From contig DBUY01000035.1 in NCBI GenBank assembly GCA_002308435.1, forward strand, positions 5,953 to 12,640: 6,688 nt of DNA, read 5' to 3'. The position numbers and the translations under genes were made by a program. Of the stretch, positions 1-6,480 are shown piece after piece. How positions within the stretch are numbered: position 1 is the first letter of the stretch; every line of letters begins with the position of its first letter. Source of the DNA: Proteobacteria bacterium UBA1278. GTDB taxonomy: Bacteria; Pseudomonadota; Gammaproteobacteria; Comchoanobacterales; Comchoanobacteraceae. The notes beneath the pieces are model-generated. The model saw nothing but the letters and a program-made list of their open reading frames with translations. It ran no database searches and was not told the DNA's origin.

Positions 1-87
1 ATGCCAGCCACTAAGGGCCCAGGCAAAAGTCGTGATAACGACCAATCGTAAATACATCGTAACATCGAAATAACCTATTGACATCAT
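1..87 (-). CDS. N-terminal fragment of an exported or membrane protein (partial)
   Basis: An open frame enters from the left edge on the minus strand, and 29 codons are visible. The part from the internal Met at 57 begins MYLRLVVITTFAWALSG: a short basic start, then a hydrophobic stretch ending in small residues, which is how a Sec signal peptide or first membrane segment looks. The farthest ATG is at 87 with a second ATG directly after it. A weak GAG purine element lies 8 bases before the first ATG. The ATG at 57 gives a cleaner signal peptide but has no visible ribosome binding site, so the start is unsettled. A stop at 97-99 excludes a longer frame. The gene is divergent from the glycosyltransferase at 390. 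No family can be named from so few residues, and a chance ORF is not excluded. Confidence 0.5.
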   Translation of the reverse strand, partial: MMSIGYFDVTMYLRLVVITTFAWALSGWH

Positions 88-389
88 AGTATTATCTCAA
101 CAAATATACAAGTTAATCGATGGATTTTTCATGTATGAGCTAATAACATATGGGCATGGCATGACGACCTCTAAATACATCATTTATGTTTAGCGGACGA
201 TGGCAAAACTGACACTTATATCCAGATATATCGTTAGATGGTGCAATAAACCACAGATACACAATGGCAAATCACCAGACCAGAAAATTGTCAGCGATAG
301 TCTAAGAAAAAGATGCATGGATTTGCCCTTAACTGTGTTATATTTTTAATCATTAGCATTTAATTCCATATTCCGACGGTATCTGACTG
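88..389. other. Divergent intergenic region, no convincing gene
   Basis: This A+T-rich stretch separates the minus-strand fragment from the glycosyltransferase and should hold both promoters. A TATATT hexamer on the minus strand (103-108) could be the -10 of the leftward gene, but its -35 (TGAAAA, 17 bases away) is poor. An extended -10 for the rightward gene is listed separately. A 49-codon plus-strand ORF (200-349, starting MAKLTLISRYIVRW) is open, but it has only a weak GGA close to its ATG and no family I recognise. It also overlaps the promoter-like element, so I do not call it a gene. I saw no RNA gene, repeat array or terminator. Confidence 0.6.
336..344 (+). promoter_or_regulatory. 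Extended -10 promoter candidate for the glycosyltransferase
   Basis: The sequence TGTTATATT fits the sigma-70 extended -10 pattern (TG, one base, then TATATT, five of six matches to TATAAT). No good -35 lies 16-18 bases upstream, which the extended element could compensate for. Transcription would start near 351, leaving about 38 bases before the ATG at 390. Called by eye only. Confidence 0.35.
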
Positions 390-1508
390 ATGAAAATTAT
401 CCAATGCCTCCCAGAACTTAACACAGGCGGCGTAGAACGCGGTGTTGTTGAGCTATCCCATGCCCTTGTGTGTGCGGGTCATCAATCTTATGTTGTGTCA
501 AATGGCGGCATTATGGTCCAACAGCTAGAAGCCGAGGGCGGTGTGCACCTACAAATGCCAATTGGTCTAAAGCGTCTCTCAACGTTAGCCTGCGTTCAAC
601 GCCTTAAGCGAATAATCATTGACATCAAACCAGATATTATTCATGTGCGATCTCGAGTACCTGCATGGGTACTCTTTTTAGCATGCCGCTTGTTACCAAA
701 AAATCAACGGCCATTGATTGTATCGACGGTACACGGACTCTACTCCAAGCCGTGGTATAGCCAAGTCATGACATTTTCGGATCATATCATCGCCATATCC
801 GAAATCGTCAAGACACATATTCAGACACAGTTTTCAATTCCTGAAAGTAAGATCAGCCTAATTCATCGTGGTTGCGATGCAAAACTCTTTTGCCAAAAAC
901 CGCTTGATCCGACTTGGCGTAAGGCCTGGGATAGCCAATACCCTCAGACGGTTGGAAAAAAAATATTGACATTACCAGCGCGTATCACCAAATGGAAGGG
1001 TATCGATAAGCTCATCGAGCTTGTGAGTCAGCTGGATGAATCTTACCATGGCCTGATCGTTGGCCCTGTACATGCGCACAAGCATGATTATTACCGTGCA
1101 ATCATGAAGCTTATCACAGACAAGGGGCTAGAAAGTCGAATCACATTTTGCGGAGCTCGCCAGGATATTGATCAGATTTATCGGTTATCTGATATTGTTT
1201 ACAACCTATCAACACATCCCGAGCCATTTGGCCGCACAGTGTGCGAAGCGTGCAATGTGGGAACAAAGGTAATCGCTTGGGGTATAGGCGGACCCATGGA
1301 AAGTTTGTCAAAGATATTTCCTGAGGGCTTAGTTGAGCCGGGGAACATGGATGCACTCGTAAAACGCACGATTGAACTTGTCGGCAGGCATGATCTAGCA
1401 CCTATTGGTGATCTGTTTACATCACATATGACAACACAAAAAACCATGGCATGCTACCACAGGCTTTGCCACGCTCAACAACCACTTCAACCCGTCAGTA
1501 GCCAATAA
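390..1508 (+). CDS. GT4-family glycosyltransferase (GT-B fold), probable LPS core or envelope glycan synthesis
   Basis: The 372-residue protein shows the pattern of CAZy family GT4, retaining GT-B enzymes that use a nucleotide sugar. The N-terminal acceptor domain opens MKIIQCLPELNTGGVERG, with the glycine-rich loop GGVER at residues 13-17. It also contains HVRSRVPAW and STVHGLYS, which I recall from a subgroup annotated as LPS-core glycosyltransferases. The C-terminal donor domain holds RITKWKG (R198 to G204) and the E-x7-E motif in EPFGRTVCE (E278 and E286), which normally contacts the donor. Length is normal for the family. There is no signal peptide or membrane segment, so it should act at the cytoplasmic face of the inner membrane. 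The start is the first ATG; the ribosome binding site is weak (GACGG, about 11 bases upstream). Family placement is firm. The LPS role, sugar donor and acceptor are inferred, so no symbol is given. Confidence 0.93.
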   Translation: MKIIQCLPELNTGGVERGVVELSHALVCAGHQSYVVSNGGIMVQQLEAEGGVHLQMPIGLKRLSTLACVQRLKRIIIDIKPDIIHVRSRVPAWVLFLACRLLPKNQRPLIVSTVHGLYSKPWYSQVMTFSDHIIAISEIVKTHIQTQFSIPESKISLIHRGCDAKLFCQKPLDPTWRKAWDSQYPQTVGKKILTLPARITKWKGIDKLIELVSQLDESYHGLIVGPVHAHKHDYYRAIMKLITDKGLESRITFCGARQDIDQIYRLSDIVYNLSTHPEPFGRTVCEACNVGTKVIAWGIGGPMESLSKIFPEGLVEPGNMDALVKRTIELVGRHDLAPIGDLFTSHMTTQKTMACYHRLCHAQQPLQPVSSQ

Positions 1509-1511
1509 GTC

Positions 1512-1529
1512 GACGTTACAGCGAACGTC
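1512..1529. repeat. Perfect inverted repeat GACGTT-N6-AACGTC
   Basis: Two perfect 6-base arms are separated by ACAGCG, starting 3 bases after the glycosyltransferase stop. No T-run follows, so it is a poor intrinsic terminator. It lies just upstream of a consensus -10 (1550-1555) and ends where the -35 should be, which is compatible with an operator for a dimeric regulator. Chance occurrence is possible at this arm length. Confidence 0.35.
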
Positions 1530-1549
1530 AAGCACAAATTAGGCACTTC

Positions 1550-1555
1550 TATAAT
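1550..1555 (+). promoter_or_regulatory. Consensus -10 (TATAAT) before the small exported protein gene
   Basis: A perfect TATAAT lies in the gap between the glycosyltransferase and the next gene. The -35 region at the right spacing (around 1526-1532) is weak, which would fit an activator-dependent or weak promoter. Transcription would begin near 1562, giving a leader of about 67 bases to the ATG at 1629. Confidence 0.4.
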
Positions 1556-1628
1556 CAATTCAGAATACCTTAATACAAGGTCAATGCCACTACGCTACCT
1601 TCTTAATATGTTCCTCAGAGATGTATAC

Positions 1629-2135
1629 ATGAATACAACCAAAATACGATTGATACGCATTGCACTTCTATTCGTGATGCCCTGGTGTACATCATATGCT
1701 GACAGCCTCTCATCGAGGATTAATGCGCTCTTCGATCATGGATTACGAGATAGGCTTGGTGTCAGCTTCTATGTATCAGATTCAAGCGAGATCACCAACA
1801 AAGCAGAATTAGCAGCTGTTGCATATGATGTGAACGAAGATATGTCTATTGTAATGGGCACAAGTGTGACCATGCCGAGACAATTCCATTATGTGGATGT
1901 CTCATGGCGTAATCCCTGGACACTTTATTCATGGCAGAGCTCGATTGAACTGGGTATCGGTCGATATTTTGTGGATGAGTCATTGCAAAGCCGAATCAGT
2001 CAGAGTATTTCATTCGATTACCCGCTTGACCGAAGCTATTCACTGCAACTAATGATGAAAAGATTTACCCGTGCATTGCATTCACTCACGCACGATAGCA
2101 ACCTGTTTGCAATGGGTCTAGGTATGCGCATTTAG
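1629..2135 (+). CDS. Small exported protein of unknown function, possible outer-membrane beta-barrel
   Basis: I do not recognise a family. From the ATG at 1629 the product has 168 residues and begins with a clear Sec signal peptide: basic MNTTKIRLIR, hydrophobic IALLFVMPW, then a likely signal peptidase I site after TSYA. An in-frame ATG at 1584 would add 15 residues before this signal. I prefer 1629 because AGAGA sits about 7 bases before it, while the AAGG before 1584 is too close. The mature part is rich in aromatic and alternating polar/apolar segments (SIELGIGRYF, YSLQLMMKRF, LFAMGLGMRI), as in transmembrane beta-strands. It ends in a strand-like segment, though with Ile rather than the usual Phe. 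It loosely recalls small lipid A-modifying barrels such as PagL, but I cannot find PagL's catalytic His-x-Ser motif. The neighbouring glycosyltransferase hints at an envelope role; function is unknown. Confidence 0.78.
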   Translation: MNTTKIRLIRIALLFVMPWCTSYADSLSSRINALFDHGLRDRLGVSFYVSDSSEITNKAELAAVAYDVNEDMSIVMGTSVTMPRQFHYVDVSWRNPWTLYSWQSSIELGIGRYFVDESLQSRISQSISFDYPLDRSYSLQLMMKRFTRALHSLTHDSNLFAMGLGMRI

Positions 2136-2170
2136 TGGTCGATTCAACCAGTAAAAATCAGCAAAATCAT

Positions 2171-2179
2171 TGATATATT
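2171..2179 (+). promoter_or_regulatory. Extended -10 promoter candidate for mutS
   Basis: TGATATATT matches the extended -10 pattern (TG, one base, TATATT). A second -10-like hexamer, TATAAA, follows at 2181-2186 with a weak -35-like TCAGCA 17 bases upstream (2158-2163). Either would produce a leader of roughly 80-87 bases before the ATG at 2273. This suggests that mutS has its own promoter. Confidence 0.35.
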
Positions 2180-2272
2180 CTATAAAATCGTAATTAACGC
2201 GGGCCGTCGAGAATCTCTTTGCAATACGATTGCATTTTGCTAGTCTATTTAAACGGAAACAGAAAAATAAGT

Positions 2273-4864
2273 ATGTCAAGACAGTCTGGTGGCCACACCC
2301 CGATGATGCAGCAGTATTGGGATATTAAATCACAACATCTCGATAAATTACTATTTTACCGACTCGGAGATTTTTATGAATTATTCTACGATGACGCAAA
2401 AAAAGCTGCCAAGCTGCTCAATATTACGCTAACTCAACGAGGGGAGTCTCAAGGCGCCCCAATACCCATGGCAGGCGTCCCATACCATGCCAGCGAAAAC
2501 TATCTCGCAAAACTTGTAAAGATGGGGGAGTCCATCGCCATCTGTGAGCAGGTTGGGGATCCAGCCCTCAGTAAAGGTCCTGTTGCACGAGAGGTACAGC
2601 GTATCATTACACCAGGCACGCTCACGGATGATGCCCTGATGGAAGCTGATCGTCCAAATATTCTGATGTCTATATTTTGCCATCAGCAGTCTATCGGCAT
2701 TGCATGGCTTGAACTCGCTAATGGACGCTTCATGGTGGAACAGATCAGTGATCAAAAAAAGATCATTGACGTGATTGCTCGAGTTGGCCCCGCTGAGTTG
2801 GTGATGGAGGAGTCACAAGTTACTGAAGAAATACGACAGCTGTCATTGCCCCTCACGGTGCGATCGGCAGCGTGTTTTGCGGCAAAAAGTTGCCGCCAAC
2901 TATTGCTAGAGCAATTGCAATCCCAAGACCTTACTGGATTTGGGTGTGAACAATTAGTTGTCGCGCAACGCGCAGCGGGTGCATTATTACACTATGTCCA
3001 CGTGACACAAAAGAGTCAGCTACGACACATACGAACTATTCGCGTGAATGTCATCTCGCAGTATGTACAGCTTGATCAAGCCAGTCGGATACATTTATCA
3101 CTGACTCAGCAGGGGAATGGTGACAACAGCAATACATTGTTTAAAGCACTTGATCATACTGAGTCTCCAATGGGTAAGCGATTATTGAAGTTTTGGATTC
3201 ATCATCCATTACGGTCAAAAGAAGCTATTCAAAGTCGGCAACTCGCTGTCACAGCACTGCGCCTCTGTGAACAAAACAATCAGCTACAAGCGCTAACCAC
3301 CCAGCTTGAGAATCTTGGGGATATTGAGCGGATCGTGGCGCGCGTCACTCTGGGAACTGCAAGACCGTACGATCTAGTTAAGCTCCGTCACACCTTAGAA
3401 TGTCTTCCAGAGATCCATCATTTTATCAAAACCTATCAACAAGTTGGATGCGCACTTTCTAGCACTGCTGGCATACACCCTTACGATACACTACTGACAT
3501 TATTAATTCAGGCAATTCATGAAGAGCCATCTTCATTGATCAGGGATGGCAATGTGATTGCAGATGGCTACCATGAGCAGCTTGATTCATATCGTCGATA
3601 TGCCAGTGACTCACAAGCCATGTTGGATGACCTTTTATCATCAACACAACAGACACATGGGTTGCCCAATCTAAAAATGGGCTACAACAGAGTGTCTGGT
3701 TACTACTTTGAGTTGCCAAAAAGTCAATCACATCTTGCGCCGGAGTCCTTCATCAGACGACAAACGCTCAAAAATGTCGAGCGCTACACAATTGCTTCAT
3801 TAAAGCAATTTGAGCAGGAGGCATTGAGCGCGCAAGCAAAGGCTTTAGCGCTAGAAAAAGAGATTTATGGCAATATCCTAGAACAAATCAGTGAGTATAC
3901 CGAGGCACTCAACCAGACTAGTTCAGACTGTGCAATGGTGGATTGCATACAGTCATTGGCGCGTTGGTCTGTAGATGAGGAGTTTTGTTTACCTGAGTTT
4001 TCTAGCGAGCGTGGAATCCACCTCGTCGCAGCACATCACCCACTATTGATTGCGCAGAACAACAAAAAATCGGTAGCAAACGATCACTGCATGACTGACC
4101 GACAACATATTCATATTATCACCGGTCCAAATATGGGGGGGAAGTCAACTTTTATGCGCCAAACAGCATCCTGCGTGCTACTAGCACACATCGGTGCCTA
4201 TGTACCTGCTGAAGCAATGCGTTTAAGCATTGTTGATCAAATTTTCTGCCGAGTCGGAAGTGGAGATGATCTTGCAGGCGGCCGCTCCACATTCATGATG
4301 GAAATGGCTGAGACGGCGAATATCTTACATAATGCGTCCCGAGATAGTCTCGTTTTAATGGATGAGGTTGGGCGAGGCACATCAACCTATGATGGGATGT
4401 CACTCGCTTGGTCAATTATCCACTATCTTGTCGAGAAAAACCAATCAATGGTATTGTTTGCAACACACTATCATGAAATTACAGAGCTTCAGGCCTACCA
4501 TGACGCGGTGGTGAATCGACACTTAGCAGTGAAAGAGGTCAACGGACAACTCATCTTTCTCTACCAAGTCCGAGACGGTGCAACCAACAAAAGCTATGGG
4601 CTACAAGTTGCGAAGTTAGCTGGCGTGCCAGCTAATGTGATACAGCATGCAAAGGAAAAATTAAGGCAATACAATCGGCAACAAGCACCAATCGCGCAAG
4701 GCGACCTACTTGATCTCGATGAGGCGAGTCAGGCTGGGGTGTCGCCTGATGAGGAGCGCTTATTATTTGACACCATCAAAGAGATGGACATCGATAGCAT
4801 GTCACCTCGTGAAGCACAGGCTGCGTTGTACAAGCTGGCAGAAATGGTAAAATGTGAGGCCTGA
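2273..4864 (+). CDS. mutS: DNA mismatch repair protein MutS
   Basis: MutS binds mismatches and small loops after replication and, with ATP, recruits MutL. This 863-residue protein is full length (E. coli has 853) and intact. The mismatch-binding domain has the Phe-x-Glu wedge in GDFYELF (F34, E36). Connector, lever and clamp regions follow, including RRQTLKNVERY from R495. The ATPase domain has Walker A GPNMGGKST (G618 to T626), Walker B LMDE (D697, E698), GRGTST and FATHY (H732). Near the C-terminus QGDLL (809-813) resembles a beta-clamp-binding motif. D841 and R846 in DSMSPREA match E. coli D835 and R840, which mediate tetramerisation. The frame extends upstream to a TTG at 2219. I chose the ATG at 2273 because MSRQSGGHTPMMQQY aligns with family N-termini and the extra 18 residues do not. 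The ribosome binding site there is weak. mutS converges with the thioredoxin-like gene. Confidence 0.98.
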   Translation: MSRQSGGHTPMMQQYWDIKSQHLDKLLFYRLGDFYELFYDDAKKAAKLLNITLTQRGESQGAPIPMAGVPYHASENYLAKLVKMGESIAICEQVGDPALSKGPVAREVQRIITPGTLTDDALMEADRPNILMSIFCHQQSIGIAWLELANGRFMVEQISDQKKIIDVIARVGPAELVMEESQVTEEIRQLSLPLTVRSAACFAAKSCRQLLLEQLQSQDLTGFGCEQLVVAQRAAGALLHYVHVTQKSQLRHIRTIRVNVISQYVQLDQASRIHLSLTQQGNGDNSNTLFKALDHTESPMGKRLLKFWIHHPLRSKEAIQSRQLAVTALRLCEQNNQLQALTTQLENLGDIERIVARVTLGTARPYDLVKLRHTLECLPEIHHFIKTYQQVGCALSSTAGIHPYDTLLTLLIQAIHEEPSSLIRDGNVIADGYHEQLDSYRRYASDSQAMLDDLLSSTQQTHGLPNLKMGYNRVSGYYFELPKSQSHLAPESFIRRQTLKNVERYTIASLKQFEQEALSAQAKALALEKEIYGNILEQISEYTEALNQTSSDCAMVDCIQSLARWSVDEEFCLPEFSSERGIHLVAAHHPLLIAQNNKKSVANDHCMTDRQHIHIITGPNMGGKSTFMRQTASCVLLAHIGAYVPAEAMRLSIVDQIFCRVGSGDDLAGGRSTFMMEMAETANILHNASRDSLVLMDEVGRGTSTYDGMSLAWSIIHYLVEKNQSMVLFATHYHEITELQAYHDAVVNRHLAVKEVNGQLIFLYQVRDGATNKSYGLQVAKLAGVPANVIQHAKEKLRQYNRQQAPIAQGDLLDLDEASQAGVSPDEERLLFDTIKEMDIDSMSPREAQAALYKLAEMVKCEA

Positions 4865-4892
4865 CCGTGCGGATAAATTGTTGATCCGACAG

Positions 4893-4930
4893 CGGCTGAT
4901 GATGTGGTATAGTTAGCCGGTGTTTTGTTG
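4893..4930 (+). terminator. Candidate intrinsic terminator after mutS
   Basis: CGGCTGAT (4893-4900) can pair with GTTAGCCG (4912-4919), using two G-T wobbles, around an 11-base loop. GTGTTTTGTT follows as an interrupted T-rich tail. It starts 29 bases after the mutS stop and overlaps the 3' end of the convergent gene. A second imperfect stem (CGGAT 4870-4874 with ATCCG 4884-4888) lies just before it but has no T-run. Moderate at best. Confidence 0.35.
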
Positions 4931-5323
4931 ACCTAGTGATTGGCGAACAAACGCGTAGAACTCATCTTTGCTCATTGCACCAATAGACCGTGCAACCTCA
5001 GTTTGCTGATTATTGGTAACGATGAAAGCAGGTACGGCATTGATTCGAGTCTTGATTTTTCCTTTGCTCAACATGGTTCGGTATGTTGTCATATTTTCAG
5101 GCATGGACAAATCAAATTTTCGCAGCACTGGGTGACGATTTCCAAGGTACTGCGGAGCATCAGTGGCATAGTTATTGCCAGTGTGGCTCATAAATTCTTG
5201 GCAATGTCCGCAGTACTGGTTGTAAAAAACAAGGACCTCGGGGTCTGCAAAAAGTGTTGGTGAGGTAAGAGACAGTAGAGCGAGCAGGAGTGTTTGTTTA
5301 ATGCGATGTAATCGTGTGAACAT
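4913..5323 (-). CDS. Periplasmic thioredoxin-fold protein with a CGHC active site
   Basis: This is a 136-residue thioredoxin-like protein exported by Sec. The signal peptide runs from MFTRLHRIKQ through LLLALLSLT to a probable cleavage after LFA (residue 26). The mature part opens with a beta-strand (EVLVFYNQY) leading into C38-G-H-C41, the redox pair. INAVPAF carries the expected cis-proline (P98) opposite the active site, and C-terminal helix AMSKDEFYAFVRQSL closes a short thioredoxin fold. It should carry out thiol-disulfide exchange in the periplasm. At about 110 mature residues it lacks DsbA's large helical insertion, so it is not a classical DsbA. CGHC is the dithiol of eukaryotic protein disulfide isomerases, DsbA has CPHC. 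Partner, direction (oxidase, reductase or isomerase) and substrate are unknown. No clear ribosome binding site precedes the ATG. A good promoter lies upstream (5350-5378). Confidence 0.85.
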   Translation of the reverse strand: MFTRLHRIKQTLLLALLSLTSPTLFADPEVLVFYNQYCGHCQEFMSHTGNNYATDAPQYLGNRHPVLRKFDLSMPENMTTYRTMLSKGKIKTRINAVPAFIVTNNQQTEVARSIGAMSKDEFYAFVRQSLGQQNTG

Positions 5324-5349
5324 AAGAGTAGCAGTTAATCAATATGACA

Positions 5350-5378
5350 ATGATAAAACAAACTGATCTACTTGTCTA
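5350..5378 (-). promoter_or_regulatory. Sigma-70 promoter candidate for the thioredoxin-like gene
   Basis: On the minus strand TAGACA (5378-5373, five of six matches to TTGACA) is followed by exactly 17 bases and then TATCAT (5355-5350, five of six to TATAAT). Transcription would start near 5343, about 20 bases before the ATG at 5323. Spacing and position both fit, making this the best two-box promoter in the window. Confidence 0.5.
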
Positions 5379-5460
5379 TGGAGGAGCCAATAATGGGATG
5401 TGTAAATAGGGGAATTAATTGATATTAGTCAGTTGCGTAACATGGATTTCAGCAAATGAT

Positions 5461-5492
5461 GAGCCAGATCACAATGTGCTCTGGATGGGCTC
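5461..5492. repeat. Strong hairpin between the DUF2797 gene and the thioredoxin-like gene
   Basis: CCAGA (5464-5468) pairs with TCTGG (5480-5484). CAC/GTG pairs inside it after one mismatch, leaving an AAT loop. GAG (5461-5463) can pair with CTC (5490-5492) across a bulge, or alternatively GAGCC pairs with GGCTC. It sits 37 bases beyond the DUF2797 stop in that gene's reading direction, where a transcript end is expected, but no T-run follows on either strand. It may be a weak terminator or an mRNA 3' stabiliser; function not proven. Confidence 0.4.
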
Positions 5493-5528
5493 GCCAACCA
5501 CATCGGACGGTGACTACTGTGTACAATC

Positions 5529-6365
5529 TTACTCTATGGAGAGGTTGATATGGAATCCGGTATATTTCTTGATATTCAATACGCCCGTATCAAACAACAG
5601 ATACTGCCCTTTTATCCCGAGTAGACGTCCACTGTAGTCTGGTGTTTTTTCAAGATTGATGGCGGTTATTTTTGGCGGCAAAGTATCGGCAGGATATTCT
5701 ATTCGGCAAACATCAGCAGATTGGTACAGCGGTATGGGCGCACGCTCAGAGAACAATGGTTCATCTTCTATGTAGCGTTCAATAACGCCATCGTTGTGTG
5801 CGTCGATAATCGCTGCACGTAGATCAACATCACAGCCCTTTGTGGACAACATTTGCCGCCACTGAGTTTTATCCCTAAAGTAAGCTTTCAAGGCAACCTC
5901 AAGATAGCCAGAGGCACGACGTGTCGGCGCTTGATAGATTGGCAACGCCGCTGTGGCGCCCTGATCGTACCACCTTCTTGGTACGTTTGGCATTCGCGTG
6001 ATCCCAACTTTGATATGAGAGGTATATGATAAATAGACGATATGATGCTGCATGCAAACACGTTGACCCCAGTCGGGTTCCCGGCATGTACCAAGATGGA
6101 AATGACACTGCTCAGGCTTTACAATACATTGATCACAACGGGCAAGCTGGCGAAAACAAAGAAAGCAATACCCATTATTATAGGACTTCTTAGTTCGGCG
6201 ATTGCAATAGGTACATCGAATTAGGTCTTGGTAGGAAAAAGACAGTGTTCGTCCAATGCGCTCATTGAGAGGAATCGGTGGTTGGTCCAGAAAACAGAGT
6301 GCATAGCGCAAGGGGGATCCCTGCTCAATATGCAGTCCGGCTATTTGTCCTTCTATTGTAACCAC
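5529..6365 (-). CDS. DUF2797 family protein, cysteine-rich, probable zinc-binding
   Basis: The central region matches DUF2797 as I know it from gammaproteobacteria, including LIRCTYC, GYCFLCFRQLARCDQC, CHFHLGTCREPDWG, HIVYLSYTS, KVGITR and RRWYDQGA. Numbering from the GTG at 6365 (278 residues), cysteines form C51/C54, C67/C70, C77/C80, C87/C94 and C104, suggesting structural zinc. After this, VYL (110-112), KVGITR (119-124), R131 and E156 in a helix loosely recall the order of GIY-YIG nuclease motifs; that is my inference, not an established activity. The C-terminus (YLLFDTGVLNIKKYTGF) is also family-like. The frame runs upstream to a TTG at 6443 (304 residues). I prefer the GTG because VVTIEGQIAG resembles the family start, and the TTG lies inside a TTGACA hexamer. 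The GTG's ribosome binding site is weak, whereas the TTG has a closely spaced AGGA, so the start is open. Nothing shows its cellular role. Confidence 0.88.
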   Translation of the reverse strand: MVTIEGQIAGLHIEQGSPLRYALCFLDQPPIPLNERIGRTLSFSYQDLIRCTYCNRRTKKSYNNGYCFLCFRQLARCDQCIVKPEQCHFHLGTCREPDWGQRVCMQHHIVYLSYTSHIKVGITRMPNVPRRWYDQGATAALPIYQAPTRRASGYLEVALKAYFRDKTQWRQMLSTKGCDVDLRAAIIDAHNDGVIERYIEDEPLFSERAPIPLYQSADVCRIEYPADTLPPKITAINLEKTPDYSGRLLGIKGQYLLFDTGVLNIKKYTGFHINLSIE

Positions 6366-6430
6366 AATATTGTCGTGCTCGGCTATTGGCGAACACAGTT
6401 GTAAGCATATTCTGATAGTGAGTAAACGCG

Positions 6431-6458
6431 TTGCAAATGTCAATCGTCCTGTTATTAT
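6431..6458 (+). promoter_or_regulatory. Promoter candidate for the right-end gene
   Basis: TTGCAA (6431-6436, four of six to the -35) is followed by 16 bases and TATTAT (6453-6458, five of six to the -10). Transcription would begin near 6465, about 30 bases before the ATG at 6495, just ahead of the ribosome binding site. It overlaps possible leftward promoter boxes for the DUF2797 gene. Confidence 0.4.
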
Positions 6459-6471
6459 GTTGTAGTGTCAA
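6438..6471 (-). promoter_or_regulatory. Two perfect TTGACA hexamers facing the DUF2797 gene
   Basis: On the minus strand TTGACA occurs at 6471-6466 and again at 6443-6438, 28 bases apart and each inside the 7-base repeat ATTGACA. Their -10 partners at 17 bases are poor (GACGAT at 6448-6443 and CACTAT at 6420-6415), so which one is used, if either, is unclear. A promoter using the second box would start transcription inside the longer frame, favouring the GTG start at 6365. Confidence 0.3.
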
Positions 6472-6480
6472 TGATATCGA

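Noticed and set aside
1199..1447. Minus-strand ORFs opposite the glycosyltransferase (also 1141-1401)
   Set aside because: They are antisense to the conserved GT4 donor domain and have no domain or ribosome binding site support.
2219..2272. TTG at 2219 as the mutS start, adding 18 residues
   Set aside because: The added residues do not resemble MutS N-termini, while the ATG at 2273 gives the standard opening. A GAGA lies before the TTG, but the family alignment outweighs it.
4940..5263. Plus-strand 107-codon ORF antisense to the thioredoxin-like gene
   Set aside because: It starts with TTG and lies wholly opposite a gene with a signal peptide, CGHC and cis-Pro. Its own translation shows no domain.
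5419..5637. Plus-strand 72-codon ORF across the gap and the 3' end of the DUF2797 gene
   Set aside because: It has a TTG start without a ribosome binding site, and its second half is antisense to the conserved DUF2797 C-terminus. It looks like a chance frame.
5966..5985. Perfect 7-base inverted repeat CGTACCA-N6-TGGTACG
   Set aside because: It lies inside the conserved RRWYDQ codons of the DUF2797 gene and is explained by coding for that motif; no terminator is expected there.
6042..6224. Plus-strand 60-codon ORF opposite the DUF2797 cysteine region
   Set aside because: It is antisense to strongly conserved cysteine motifs and shows no family features.
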